The notes: generated by a model from the letters alone, not told the origin. DNA of 64,000 bases from Leptodontidium sp. MPI-SDFR-AT-0119 (GCA_020726505.1 JAHLEZ010000015.1:2153747-2217746); one strand, 5' to 3'. Numbered from the stretch's first letter, positions 11,770 to 26,404 are shown. Program-made: numbers and translations.

Positions 11770-14700
11770 ACAAATTAATATTTAGTTTAAGATTTAGAGA
11801 AATTAAGTTATTGTCTTTACTAAAGGCCTCTTCTACTTTATTATTATCGTTATAAATAAAGTTATTCCTCTTATAAAAGAGCTTAAGCTTATTACTAGCG
11901 AAAGTTTATCGTAGCTAAGGGCTATTATCGCCGAGTTCCTTGAGTTTATAATAACCTTTATTAGTATAAGTTTTAGCGATCTTATAAAGACTTAGCTACT
12001 TAAAGTTAAGTGCTTAGTTTAAGGATATATTATTCTCTCGTATTAAGTCCTAGCAAAGGACTAAGTTTTTCTTTTTAAATAGTCTTTTTCGTATATCGTG
12101 TTTAAGATTAAAGGCTTCCTTACCTTCTTAACGACGCCGAGTCTTTCTAAAAATAGCCTCATCAATATGTTCTTATCTTATCTAAAACTATATAGCCTTA
12201 AGCTATAATAACTTCAATTAGTTACGAACCTCCTTAGTGAATAACGTTCTTTATATTAAGTTTCTTGTCTCAATAAGTAAGATCGCTTCCCTGTCGTACA
12301 CTATATAAAATAATATATAACTAGTTAAACTATACACAGTAGTTTTATTAGTAAATAATACTACGGAAAAGTTATTAGTCTAACGTCCTTTCATTTTTAA
12401 TAAAGCGTTCTTAATAAGTTTATAGCCTCGTTCGATTATTCCGTTAACTTTAGTATTATATACTAAGATCTTAATTTGCTTAACCTTTATTTTATTAAGT
12501 AGTTTTAGCACTTCCCTTATATTCTTAGCTCCTTTATTTATAACAAGTCTTTAAAATAACCTATAACGGCAAATAATATCTTCTTAAATAAAAGTAATAA
12601 TATATTTAGCCTCTCTAATAAAGAGAGCTTTAGCTTTAGCCTATTTACTTATATCGTTTCTTACAATAATAAGGTAACCTTTTCCCCTATATAGTAACAT
12701 ATAAATAATATCTAATGCCCACTTTTCCATAAGTTTATTTAATACTATAAGGTAAAGAGGCTCCTTAAGACGCTTCGTTAATCAGAGTTAATAATTCTTA
12801 TATATTCAGACGTATTTTATATAGTTAATAAATAGTCCCTTTTAAAAGTACTACGTGGCGATACGGTAGTAAGTGCTTTCTTTCCCTTTATGATTAAAAT
12901 TATTATAGTAGCTTCGAAGTATAATTTTCTTCTCTTTATTAGTATTAATAATAAGCTTAATAATAGAACCTTTTATAAAGAGCCTCCAAATCCGGCGACT
13001 ATATATATTATAATTTAAGGCTTCTCGTTTAAAAACACGGAACTACTTTTTAGTTATATTTTTAAGAGTCTTAAGTGTCGTTAAGTATCAAGCAATTTGT
13101 TAGTATTTTTCGCTATATTTATTAGTTAAGATAAGTAACTTTTCTTCGTTAAAGCTTAAACCATTAAAGGAGTTAAGTTCCCTTTTATCTCTTAAGTATT
13201 ACACTTTTACTTTTATATTTAATAAGATATCGTTTCGTTTACGTAATTTAAGGTCTATTATTACTTCTTTAGATTTTAAATTAGTAAGTTCTTTGGCGTT
13301 AGATACTTTTATAAGGCAGATCTTATAAGCTCTTAACTCGGAAAGTATTTAATCCTCGTTTATATTACTCTCTTCTAGCGTGTCGTTAGTATACCTTAAC
13401 CTCCTAGAGAGTTAATCGGCAACGACGTATATTAAGCCTTTAATATGCCAAACTTCGAAATTAAACAGGCGTATTTAAGTAAGCTATTTAATAAGTAAGG
13501 CGCTAAGATAATCGTGGGCGGCTTTATTTAATTAAGTAACTAAGGTACTAGCGTTTATTTTAATAATAAAGTACACGCTAACGAGCCAAATCTTAAGCTT
13601 CTTTAAAATATAAAATATACCTTTATATTCTCGCTTAGTGGCATTATACTTAGCTTTAGTCTTACTTTAAAAACCACTCTCGTATCTCGCAGGTCGTATT
13701 TTATTCGTTAAAGGGTCTCTTTAGCCAAGGAAACCTCCTTAACCTATACTACTTAAGTTAATACTAATAACTATTTCTTTAATACCCTCGTTATAATCGA
13801 TCTGATATAAAACTAAAAATAAGTATAACGTATCTTTAAGAGTTTATATTACTTTATCGTGAATCTTTAAGTCTTAGAAGAATTTGACTCCTTTTTTAAA
13901 TAATACGTATAATAGCTTAGCGATTAGTTAAAAGTTTTTAATTCAAATTCGAAAGTAAATAATAAGGCCTAAGAATATCTTGACTTTTATTAGGTTACTT
14001 AGTAAGTTTTAGTTCTTAATCTTAACTAAGTATCTTACTAAAGGTTTTCTCCCCTTAGAGTTATAAGCGTATCTTATAATATCTATATTATTTAAACAAA
14101 ACTAAGACTTTAGTTTAATAGTAACGCTTATTTTCTTTAAACGTTTTAGCGTCTTATTAAGGTTCTAAATGTGCTTTAAAATAAATCTTCGGATTCCGGG
14201 ACGAGCTTCTTCTTAGTTATAATCTGTGTATAGTTCTTTAACCCTTATATTATTTAAGAATAGTATAGTTACGCTAGGAATTAATAACTTTAGTATATAA
14301 GTAATCGTTTTAATAAACTAAGTAATAAAGTTTATAATACCTTAAGGGAGAGTTATATTCTTAACTAAGCCTACGTTCAGAATATAAAAGGCAATTATAT
14401 CTCGGCTAAACTTATAGAAAATTTGTTAATTATAACCGGAGTATAAGTTAACGAGGCTAGCGACGTAATAACCGGCGAATTCTTTAGAGAACTCATTTAT
14501 TAAAGGTAAAAGATTAATATCCTTTCGTGTAATAGTATTTAATATAATAACTAAGTTAATAAGTTTATATTTTCTAGATTTCTTCTTTTTTATTAAAAAC
14601 TAAGTATTTTAGTATAAGCCTTTAGAAAGCTTAAGAACACCCTTATTAAGACGCTCTTATACTATCTTCGTAACTTCCGGGACTAAAGCTCGTAATAATA

Positions 14701-17700
14701 GAAAGTTAGGGGCTTACTAAGCTTTGTGCTTAATAGTCTTAATAACGACTAAGGGAGAGACAATTTCGTGGAATTTATTATATTTAGCCTAGTTAAACAT
14801 TATAGTTTCTTCTTTATTAATTATTATTTTATTAAAGAGAGCTCTCTCTTTAAGTTATAATAGCCTCCTGACGTCAAGTTTAGTTAGTCTTTTTAACGTA
14901 AGTCGGGAGTTACGAGGTATATTAATAAAGCGTGATAATAATAAATCTTAATATTTCCCTAATTATTCTTACTTAATTTCTTTATCTTTTAATCTCTTAT
15001 ATTAATTATCTCTCTTTCCCGGGGAGTCGCCTATAAAGTCGGCTTTATTAATTAACTGGAATTTCTTAGCTTTCGATTTGTACATAGTATTAATCTAAGT
15101 AGTAGTATTCTAAGTACTCTAAAAGAGGTTCTTAATTAGGAGATCGTTATAATTCTTTGTCTATTCGAAGGTAAGCGTGACTTTAGTTAAAGAACTAGCT
15201 TTAAAAGCTTTAAAAAGAATAGTTTCGTAATTGACTTCTTCTTCGGGAATATATTTAAGATTGTTTTTTATTAAAAATTATTAAGTACTAATTTCGAGAT
15301 ACAAAACTCTCTTTTTAAGTACTTAATAAGAATAATATCGCTTTTATTATTATTACTTAATATTACTTTGTCCCCCTTTTTATAAAGCTTACCCCTAAGC
15401 TTTAATAGCTAAAGGTTATATTATAAGGGGTTAATTAAGTATTCTAAGGCATTAATAATAGCGCTTAATATATAATTAGTTACTTTTTTCTCGAGAAGTT
15501 TTCTTTTTCGTAATTATCTTTAGAATCCGTTTATTTTAAAAAGATTATACTTATTCCGTTTTTTTTAATTGTCTTTAAAGCTATAGTTTGGCTTTTAATA
15601 ATAAGGAGCTCCAGGAGAGTAGCTACTTTAAGTATTATGTAACTAACTTTAACTCCTGTGTTAAGGGTAACTTTAATATTAATAACCTTAGTTCGGCTAG
15701 GCATAATAATAATAACCTTTAGTACTAACGAGAAGTATAAGTTTCCTATCTCAGTTGTTATCTTTAGTAAGGCTACTTTAGTATATAGTAGTTCTTAAGC
15801 GCGAGTACGTTTCGTCGGAAGGTTCCTAAAGATACACTTACTAAGTAATATTATAGTTCTAAGTAATATTATAAAGATCGGACTAAAGACTAAGATAGCG
15901 CTAACTATAAGTTATAATATTAAGTTATTAATAAGAGCTTTTTATTATACGAATAATTAAAGTCGCTAGCGTTTTTATTATGTTTTAAACTTTATTACTA
16001 ATAAATTTCTTAGGATAAAGCTATAAGTTATAATGCGCTTTTCTTAATACTTATACTTTAGCTTAAGGCCTTCCCGTTTAATTTCCTTAAGTCGTCATTT
16101 ATAATTCGCAGTTATAAAAACATTAGTAATATAAAGGTTTAGAAGAGTATATAAAGTATCGTAAAGTAGTTTTTAATATATAATAATATCTTCCTTAGTT
16201 ATTAACCTTAGTTCTTCGAACTCTAAAGTACTAATATTAGCGATTAATTCCTTATATATATATTAATTAATCGTTCTAGTAAAAAAACGAGATACTCTAA
16301 GCGAGTTTATAAGAACTATAATTTCTCTTAGCGTGAGGTTTCTAAGAAGCTCCTTTTATACGAGTAATTTATCTAAAATATTATTAAGCTTATAACTATT
16401 CTAAGTTAACGCCTTTTACACGCAAGGACTTCGAGATAACACTGTACGGGATATAGGTCTAAGGATAGCCGATAGTATTACTAATGCCTTAGACTTTAAA
16501 GCTCTTTTTTTTATTATATTACTAATAAGTGATATTTTAGAAGATGTTTTTAATATTGTAGTAGATGTCGTTTTTGTACTTAAGTTAGAGACTTTAAACT
16601 TATTACGGGCTAAAATTTATTGCAGTGTTATTTTAGTTTCCGCTAGACTATTAACGTTTATAGTAGTAGCGAACTTGACTAGTTCTTTAATATCGCGGGG
16701 TGCCTTTAGTTTATTATAAGACTTAATTTTTTCTTAAAGCTTGTCCGAAGTCTTGTACGGCTCTTATCTAAGTACTCCCTTTTACTACTTAATCTCGACC
16801 GGAGCTACTATAACTTTAGAATTAGTATTATTAGTATTATACGTTAGTAAATTTTAGATCTATATTAATTAGTATTTAGTGTAGTCCTATTAACTAATAA
16901 TATCCGAGTTAAGGTTTCCCGTAGGCTTTTCGATAAGCTTAATATAACTTATAACAGGAACAGTCGAAGATTGTGTTTCTTTATTACCCTTCTCCTTAGT
17001 AAGCGTAGCTTCTTTTCTTATATTAAGGAGTTCTTTAATTACTTTAGCTTAACGTTTAGGGTTAAGGTCATATAAGGTGTTTAAGACCCGCGTTAAAATA
17101 TAATGTTTTCTAAACTTTCCGTCCGAGGGAAACTAGACAGGGTATAACTTCTTCCCCTCTTACTATAGGCTAATATAAATATAGTTAGTATCGTCGGCTT
17201 CGTGGATAATACTAAGACTAATTTATTTCTTGTAGTTATAATATTAGTTTATATAACTATAATACTCCTGAGGTCTTATACCTAGCTAGTGTTAATTCAT
17301 ACACTAACGATAACTATAGTTATCCTTGGTGCGCTTGTTATACCCTAAAGAACTCAAATTTATTATACTATAGTCGACGGTAACTTACTCTTAGGCCTCT
17401 TTAAAAAATATAAATATATTAACTTTAGTAGTAAAGTTAGTATTAAAGGCTTTTTAAACTACTACTTCGAGAATCCTTATGTGTTTTAATCCTTTAATAA
17501 TAAAATCTAAATCTCTTGTGTTAATCTTACTTAGGTTTCTAGTAACTTTCTTTAAGGTAAAAAGGAAATTAAGTGTAAATAACTCCTTGTCTTATTACTT
17601 TAGTACTCTAGAAATCTCGTCTCGTGCGAAGTTGTCCTTGTAATTAATAAAGTTAAACTAGTGCCGGGGTGTTAGTTTATTATTACGAGGCGGAATAATA

Positions 17701-18700
17701 TAAGTCGTTAGTTAAGGTATAAAGTGCTTAGTGAATAAGTTAGTATTATTAGTATTACTCTATGCTCGGTTAGTAATACTTTACTTTTTAGTAATAGCGC
17801 TTAATTCCCTCTTAGAGTTAAAGTAGGCCTTTATAATAAAGTAGACCTTTTCGAATGGGTTTATGTTATTAATATTTAGGGTTTTATTATTCTTAAAAGT
17901 AATTCGTATAACTTTAGTTCGTAAATTCTAAGAAAAAGAAAAAATAAATCTCATAAAGGCTTACTTATTAATAAGGTTACTATAGTTAATATAATTAATA
18001 GTAACTTTTCTAAATACTCGAAGAAAGTCGCGACACTATTTAAGAGTAAGCTCGCTGTCCCCTGTAAGAGTCTTAAAGTCATACTTAAGTTGGTTAAAAT
18101 AACTATTAGTATGTAAGCGACGCTTCGTATTATCACGCTAATACTTCTAGATTATAGTATTCTTAAAGCTAATATAACTACTCTCTTTAAAGCCTAAAAG
18201 CTTCTAAATAATTTATATATAAGCTCAAGTAGCGTACTTAGTAACCTATTCTTTCTTGACTTAATTACTAGTGATTATATAAGCTATAAAGTATTAATTA
18301 AGAATCCGGAAGTAGTTATTAACATCGATTCTATTAAAGATAAAGGCATTTAAAGTTCCGGCGATAAGTATAAGTTAATTAAGATAGATTTTCAGGTTCT
18401 TTAAGTTGTCTATAATAAAGGTAAGGCTGGAGTATTAGTATAGCCTTATAAAATTAATAGAATCAAAGCTACTAGTCCCTTACTTTTCTTTTTTTCCCTT
18501 ATTCCTCTTTTAAGAAGTCTTCGAGGTTTAAGAAGTAATGTTCTTAAAGAGTATAAAGGTATTAAGGCTTAACTTAATAGTAATTTTAGGTCTAAATAGA
18601 AAAGTTACTTTTATTAAAATAAAGTTAAGGGGCATTATAATATTACTGAACTTACTTATCTTAAGGTTACCGTAGCCGTAGTTGATATTTCTATTATTTA
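11770..18700 (-). pseudogene. Gypsy B gag-pol remnant (antisense)
   Basis: A second, different Ty3/gypsy polyprotein read on the minus strand. The gag-like region is at about 18.4-17 kb and the protease region near 16-15.5 kb. The RT is at about 14.6-14.0 kb, seen as INLLPLINEFSKEFAGYY and LVNLYSGYN. Integrase is at about 13.3-12.2 kb, with a zinc-binding-domain region and then LMEKWALDIIYMLLYRGKGY. The C-terminal domain is FRWLGPYKI-like and ends with FAGNRLKLF-like residues near 11.77 kb (both as expected without RIP). Stops are RIP type. It abuts gypsy A tail to tail. LTRs were not located; they may lie in 11.46-11.77 kb and 18.7-19.1 kb. Confidence 0.8.
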
Positions 18701-19790
18701 ATATCGTGCGTTATTATAAAAAGGTCGTAGTAAAGTAAGTTAATAGTGTCGTCGATTAAAATACAAGGAAGTAATTAAAAATACAGTGTATTAATCGCTA
18801 AATAAATATAAAGGAAACCTCTTCCCTTAAAACAAAAAGTATATAAGCTCTCGCTTACCTTAAAGCAAGATAAGTATTAATAACCTTTAGCGAAGATTTA
18901 GGGCCGTACTCCCTCGTTAGCCCCTAGTAAACGCTAATAACTATTAAACTAAAATAAACACGCCCTAAAGCTTAAGGCTCATACACGGAAATTACAAAAA
19001 CAATAAAAAGTAAATATAATAAGAAAATAAAGTAAAGAGATTAATACTTAGCGTAAGCTACTTAAGCTTTAGACTAGCTTAGAAGTTTTATGTCTCGTCG
19101 AGTACTTTGAAATAGAGGCTTATTAGTACTTTACTTAAGCTTTTAATATATTAATTTTAGTTTCGTTATAAAGTCTCGACTTTTCTTAGCGTTTAAAGAA
19201 TACTAGTTACGTCTAAAAATACTAGAACCTTCGCTAAAAATAAAAACTAGTGTGAAGTGGCTAAACATTATATCTCGAAATAATAAAATTAAAATAATAG
19301 CCTAAGGAAAATAGATTTTCTAATACTATAAGTACTCTCACTTTATAACTTTCCTTAGTTCCTTAGTAGTCTTCGTTCTTCTTAAGTCAAAGGTTTGTAT
19401 TCTCTATGTTCGTCGTTTTACCTTAAGGACTAAAAAATAACTAACTAAATAGCTCCCTTAATTTAAATAATTGTCGTTTTTCTTAACTTTCCTTATATGA
19501 GTTAGTATATAGGGGCCTTATTATTATACTTACTTAGTTCCTCCTCTAGTAGTAACTCACTCCTTGCGTTAGTTACTAAAAATATATAGGAGAGACGAAC
19601 CTTAATCTATATAATAAGAGGGTAATATATAGCGAGCTACTAGAGGAGATTCTAGGCTTTATAAATAATAGATTAATTAAATCTAAAGATATTATATATT
19701 TAAAGAGTACGAATTAATAAAGAAGGAGAGGGAAAAGAGTTTTAATAAATAAAATATATTTAATATTACGTTCTTAACGTTTTATAATTA
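18700..19790. other. RIP-ruined AT-rich stretch, not assigned
   Basis: Strongly AT-rich with hardly any CA or TG dinucleotides. It must contain the right-hand boundary of the gypsy insertion into element C and perhaps the gypsy B 5' LTR, but I found no matching LTR pair and no readable protein. Confidence 0.6.
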
Positions 19791-22740
19791 AGTGTTAGCT
19801 CCTTATATGTGCGAAGGACTAGCGCAGTCATATGACAAAAGAAATCAGGGGCTGTCCCCACCACAATACACTTCGCAAGAAAGACAAATAAAAAGAGGTA
19901 CTAATTATCTAACGATTTGGCCACCCCTAGCTCCTTTAAGACAAATCACTTTACACTTTTCTTACGGAATTAATTAAATAGAACGAATGCTACCTTATAA
20001 AACCAAAGATACGCCGCCTTTACAAGCGTTTCGGCTATTTATTAGTAAAACGCTTTTAAAAGCTCTTTAATAAAGTAGGCTATAATATTAATATAAACGC
20101 GTTAAAGTATATAACTAAGTATTATAAAGAATACCAAAAGCACGGCAAATCGCCTAGCAAATTTTGCTTTACCTTAAGAGACAATACTAACTTTAACTAT
20201 TGTATTTTCATTAATATTATTATAATTAATAGTATTAATATGATTTATATAGTAGACTAATCGACACGCTTCCAGGCCGAATAATAGCTTAAGAATACGA
20301 CAGTAAAGTACGTATAAGAAAAAAATCAAGGAATACTAAATTAACACGTACTTAAGACTACTAAATATACTTATATATAACTAAGGACTTTAATTTATTA
20401 GCAGCGAATTTAATTAATACGCCACTTCCCTAAGAATTACAATAAAACCTGTACTTACGAAAGCCTACTATTCTATCGGTTAGATAAAGTACTACTATGT
20501 CATCTTAAAGCGTATCTACGATATAATTAAATCGAAATCACTAGGCTTATCAAAAGAGAGCGTACTATAAATAACCCTTAAGGCAATTAACGATATAATA
20601 AGACTAGACGACTTAATACTAATATTACTCGTCTTTAGCGCCTTCCCCTATATAATAATAAATAATACTTCATTAAAAACTATATTAAAGAGAGCCGCCG
20701 CATATAAAAAAGCTATAGTAGAGGCTCGAAAGCTTAACGTGTAGTTATAAGTCAATAAAGCACTATATACTCGTAACGGACTAAGTACAGCGATCGTTAA
20801 AGATTTACTACTTTAGTCTTTAGTAATAACGTATAAAGAGAGACTCGGAAAGAAAAGTGGCGAGTAAATAAGCTTATATATACTATTAGTAACTTAAGGA
20901 GAGGACTATATTATACAAGTTAATAATAAGGCCGTAACTCTACGCTTAACATTCGTGCGACTATTCTTATAAGAGACACAAGAGTAAAACGACGTAAAAT
21001 TAACACACAGGGAGTAATAGGAACCACAAAATAACACTAAATTAACACAAGAGAATCGCCAAGAACTATAGCCAAAGCTAATTAACGATATTATACTACT
21101 AAACGCAACTCTTGTACTTATTCAACGACGTAAGGGCAGACCACGTGTCGTACGGCACGATGCCACTATATACGTCAATAGAGAGCTAAATTATAAGCAT
21201 TCGCGATAAAAGGAAATCGACGGATTAATCGACAACTAGACCTTTAAGTTCGTAAACTATTACGATATCCCCGTTAGTACGAGAATATTCAACTCACGTT
21301 TTATTAACGAAGTTAAGAACGTAAGTATACTAAATACTTATAAGAAGTTAAGACTTATTATCGAAGTATATAACGACAAAAGAAAGACAACTATACTAAC
21401 TCAATCACTGATAATTTAACATATAAGCTAAAGAATCCTATTTTACTTAGTAACAATATTCTCAAAGTATAAGCTTTACTTACGGGACATAACCTAAGCT
21501 TACATATAATTAAATACAAAGCTCGTCCGAGAAATTTACGTTCGAGCACTAAAAGGCGTACCTTAATAAGAAGGCTACTTCTTCTGTGTTAAAAAGCTAC
21601 TATACGAAGTACTAGAGTCAAAAAACTATTAGTTTAACACTTAGTATAAGTATTATAAGGTCAGACTTAATACTGAGGACTTAACGTTTAACCCCTATCT
21701 TATATATATTAATAACGAAAATAGCTTTAGTATTATTAATTTATAAACTAACGATATACTTTTTTTAGTAAACGGCGAATTTATAACTAAGGAAGAAGAA
21801 GAGCTATTAAAGTTAAGAAAAAAGGCGAAACTACGAGAGGAACTCACGACAAACCACGCTCTTAAATTTAATAGAGGAATAATTACTCTAAGCACCGACG
21901 GTAGTATATATTTAAACTAGGCATAATAGACTAAATCCTTGTAACTTATCTAAGAGAAAGCAATAAATATAACTAATACTAAAGGCAAAGTCACCAAGAA
22001 CGCTACTCCACGAGAGTAATATATCGCACAACGAGCCTACGAAGCCTACCTTAATACTATTTCGCAACTTAAAGCCGCGTTTGACTTATCACAGGCAGCA
22101 CAAGTAACTAATATTTAGTATTACTATATTAAAAAGCTAAACAAGAGACTCTAATAATAAAAGGACAATAGCAGCAGAGGCTTACGATTCATTAAATTAA
22201 AGACTACTAATATATAAATAATTGTCTTTATAAACAGAAGCTTCGCTAATAACACTGACTACAATTCACAAATCGGCTTCGTTATTATCGCTACTAATAA
22301 AAACGAAAAAGCTAATATACTCTATTAGTTTAGTATAAAGTGTAAGAAAATCACTCGATTTATACTAGCCTCAAAGCTCTTCACTATAAGTAACGGCTTC
22401 GATATAGCATTAGCTATCAAGTCGATATTTAAGGCAATACTTAATACGACTATTCCGCTACGCATTTACACGGATTCTAAATCAATATACGACTATATTA
22501 TCAAGCTAAGTACAATACAAGAGAAGAGACTTATAGTCGACCTTATGTGCCTTCGCTAAAGCTACGAACGTAAGGAAATCAATAGAGTCGATTAAATTAA
22601 TAGAACTAGTAACTTAGCCGACGCTATGACTAAGTCAAAGGCTTACTTAGTACTACGTAAGCTAATCGAGACTAATAAGTTCAACGCTAAGTTAACTAAA
22701 TAGATAAAGAGAAAGGCAAGCTCTTAAGAAAAGTTACTAA
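19790..22740 (+). pseudogene. Copia C pol: integrase, RT, RNase H
   Basis: Sense-strand copia-type polyprotein, 3' two thirds only. Just upstream of about 19.97 kb the frame reads like the pre-integrase region (FGHP...LL..DK). The GAG-pre-integrase motif appears at about 20,010 (RRLYKRFG) and the integrase at about 20.15-20.65 kb (YITKYYKEYQKHGKSPSKF, then IVDQSTRFQA). RT lies at about 21.2-21.7 kb (FNPYLIYINN). RNase H runs about 22,225-22,680 (INRSFANN, IYTDSKSIYDYI, NLADAMTKSKA). RIP stops occur throughout. The stretch 19,790-19,960 is strikingly less mutated than its surroundings. The frame ends within about 20 bp of the PiggyBac-like terminus at 22,745. Confidence 0.85.
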
Positions 22741-23337
22741 TATATCCGCTGCGCTGCTGCCAGGGTTGACTTGCCCAGATCTGCAGTATCCTCGGCTAAT
22801 TCTGACTAATCACAGCGCCACATTTTAGGTGGGATGTATCCAAATTCTAGTTATTCGCAATAAAATTAATTAAAACAAGGCTTATCTCTATACAAATGAA
22901 TATCGCACTATTTACAGCTAAATATAGACTATTTCTTTATAAAACTCCGGCCCTTATTTACTATAATTTCACTTAATATAACACTTTTTATTAGCCGGTC
23001 ACTGTATCTCCCCCCTTTATATATAATACACTACCCCTTCTTTGTTATCTTCACTCTTTAGTAGAGGTGTAGAGGCCTTAGGTCAGCTGTTTAGCTGACT
23101 ATCGATACTCTCTTTTTAGGGGAGCGATATAGAGCCTCCTAAGATTTAATAAGCAAGCCTTTAACTAGAACCCTCCTGAACTCTTGTTAACTTCTAAAGC
23201 TCAATTTGCGTAGTTCCTCTATCTCAACTCGCTCAGCAAGTAAATAACAGTTTACTAAGATCAGTCTAAAAAGCCAGTGCTTAATAGCTTAGTGGTCACC
23301 ACGCCTTACCTCCCTTAAACCGTCGCATTCGGCAATT

Positions 23338-25105
23338 TGTTACGACAGGTATGCCTCGGCTAGGTCAGGGGTCCGAAACAGGTCCGACTCCCCTCTGACT
23401 CCCTATATATATGGCTCCCTCCTGTAAAGTAGCTCTGTAGTTTTGTATTTTAAGTGTTAAGTCAACCTTCTGCGGCTAAGGCTCTTGTGTCGTGACATTA
23501 TATAAAACTCCTCTACGTACGTCTAGAGTATCTACTGCTACTACTACTGCTGTCCTTCTGCTACTCGATTAGATTAGAGTCGTTAATTCTATCGTCGATA
23601 CTACTTACCTTTACTCTCTACACGCACTTTCACTTATATACGACTCCTTTATATTTAGCCCGTTACTTTTAGTACTATATAATACTTTTAAATTAAACCT
23701 TCCTCCTTAATTCCTTTCCTTTACTATAGACTTTTAATAATAATTATAAGCTCTCTATTAGTAATTCACTAACGAGCTCACTTATAAAGACTCTTAAATT
23801 AATACTCTCTCTTTAATAATTACTTCCTTATAGAGCTCGTTAACCCCGCTTTAAGAGTAAGTCTGAGCGCGATTAAAAGTAATTCTTAAGAAGCTTAAGC
23901 GTCGGCTCTTAAATCTTTTAAAGTTTAATAGTACTTAATTATATTATAATACTTAATTAACACAGCTTTAGCTCGTACTTAATGTCGATAGCGAGGTAAT
24001 TAGTGATTCGTAAGCTTAATTTACTTTTGTTTACTTACGGCTTAATTCCGGACTAATTACCCTTTACTTAGAGCTCCTTAAACACACTAACTTCACGAAT
24101 ATATATAATTATTATTTAATCCTAAATTAACTTAATAAGTATAATAGAGTCAAAAACAAGGTTTAATAAGCTAAGGTAAAGCTCTATAAGTTAGCCTAAA
24201 CCGGCAGTTTCTACGAGTTCCTAATTTCTTTTAAAGTAATACTTAGTAAAGTAAGAGGCTAAAATTAAGACGACAAGAGGAAAATCGACACTTTACGGCT
24301 ATGCCTTTCTGACTACTTTAAGCGCAAGCTTTAAGAGTACGATATATCAAGTACGACTCTTTTAAAGTATCTTAAATTCGTCTCTCTTTATAAGAGGTAT
24401 ATATCGTAATTAACTTTCCCTACGGCTACGTATACTCCTAGTAACTCCTCCGGAATAAGTCCGACTTAGCACCGCTCTTTATACGACCTTTAAAAGGCCA
24501 ATAAAATAGACCTTTTTATAATTAACTCTATTGACGTAGCCGAGTCTCGCTCCTCTTCCCCTGTAAGTATTAATCGTTCCCGCTACTTCTAATGCGGATT
24601 AGTTGATTACTACGTCTCTGTCTGTCTAGTACCTCTACTACGTTCCGAATCCCCTTAGGAACCGGTCTAAATACAATCGATTCAGCCCTGAGTCTAATTT
24701 CAGCTAGCTTAAGTTAATCGTATGATTTCTAAGGATATTACACGCTCCTCTTAGCTACTAGCTTATATATAACGTTAACTTATAAATAATATAAGTAAAC
24801 AATTATTAAGCTTAAAAAGAGAGGTTAATATTATAGGAGTCAATACTGTGTTTAAGACACTTCTTAAATATAAATATAAAAATAGTATCGAATCAGAGGA
24901 AGAGTGAAAAGCACGAGGACGAGCTTCGGCTTCTTGAGGGGGTAGTGTTACGATAAGTATACCTCGGCTAAGTCAGGGGTCCGAAATAAGTCCGACTCCC
25001 CTCTAACTCCTTATATATATAGCTCCCTCCTGTAGAGTAGCTCTATAGTTTTGTATTCTAAGTGTTAAGTCAACCTTCTGCGGCCAAGGCTCTTGTGTCG
25101 TGACA
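23338..25105 (+). mobile_element. Short gag-only LTR retrotransposon G1
   Basis: Two 160-bp LTRs (23,338-23,497 and 24,946-25,105; TGTTACGA...CGTGACA) enclose about 1.45 kb. CAATT is duplicated at 23,333-23,337 and 25,106-25,110. A G-rich polypurine tract (TTGAGGGGGTAG) precedes the 3' LTR. The internal frame is a gag-like protein: DDKRKIDTLRLCLSDYFK in the middle and a knuckle-like CxxxDYYVSVC (His changed to Tyr by RIP) near the end. There is no protease, RT or integrase, so the element must have depended on another for mobility. Confidence 0.92.
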
Positions 25106-26404
25106 CAATTAGGTGATCCCCCTCATCGACAGCTCCTATCTTATAGTTATATCTATTAACTACTACTAGAATCTCTAGTGTTTTAATAGCTTCTTCTTCG
25201 TCAAAAGGGACTCTAAATGTTTTGGCCTTAAAGCTCGTCTCCTTTAAGCGCTTCTGTGAATATTTAATTGTATCCTTTATAGATAAAACCGATGTTATAA
25301 ATAATATAAAAGCCTAATCCTTTTACCTAATTTAGAGTAATTTGCTGTCAATTGTAAGGAAGGTATATAACTTGCCCCACGGAATAATATCGTTCTTGTC
25401 TAACTTCTTTAAATTAAGTAGTTCTTTAATAACACTTACGTTAGTTCGGTATATTCTAGTGATCCTAAATTTAAGAGTTCTTGCGTAGGCGACGAATTTA
25501 GCTAAAACGAATAGGTTGTCGAGGAAGTAATAATAGCCGTAACCTATTAGAAGTAGTAGGAGCCTTTAAAGTAACTTAAGGGCTATAGCTTATGTCTTAT
25601 TGCCACTGTTTCCGGCTTTTTTAGTACCTCTAAGTGCTACTAAAGTAAGTGTATCGACAAGTCCCTTTTTAGCCCTAGGGATATGCTAGTTCTAATAAAG
25701 GATAAATCTAAGACAGGCAATAGCCTATACTTTAAAGCCAATAAGTGTCGGCTTATTTGGCATAGTAGTAGCTTCTTTTATATAGCCTTAGTACCGAATT
25801 ATATACTTATTTACGGCTATATCTCGTCCCGGAATATAGACAGAGAGATTCAGATTCTAAATATATATAAATAACTTATCTACTTAATAAATTATTAGTA
25901 AAACTCGTGCTTAATATTAAAGGATATATAATTAACTCGTTAATATAGTCTTAAAGTCTCATTCCCCGCTAATCTCACCTGTATATAGAGCTCCTAGAAC
26001 TTGTCCCTTGCTATATAAGGTAATATATCGTAATAGGCAACGAATTCTTTATTAGACTAATAATCTTGAATCTCGCATTATACGTTATAAGTCATATAGA
26101 TTCTGTTACGACCTACGATGCGCCTCGTATTCTAACCGACATAGGCTCGTAGCATCGCTGGCTATGCGACGGCGCTAAGCCCAATAGGGAAGACTAAGAG
26201 GCGAGCCTGCGACATATTGACGTAAATAGCACTCGACTACGCTAGGCCCTATTAGGAGGGCCCTTTATATATTTATACTCGAGCTCCCCCTTATAGAAGC
26301 TCTCCTTTCCTCCTTATCTTTTCTTTTCGATTTTAAGTGTAGCCTTAAGTCTAAATATAAAGCTTAAGTTAACTCGCCGTATTAACCTCTAGCTAGTTAT
26401 AATA

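Noticed and set aside
17951..18136. Hydrophobic 61-codon minus-strand frame that looks like a membrane protein
   Set aside because: It lies in the gag region of gypsy B; RIP turns many codons into Ile/Leu-type codons and creates false hydrophobicity.
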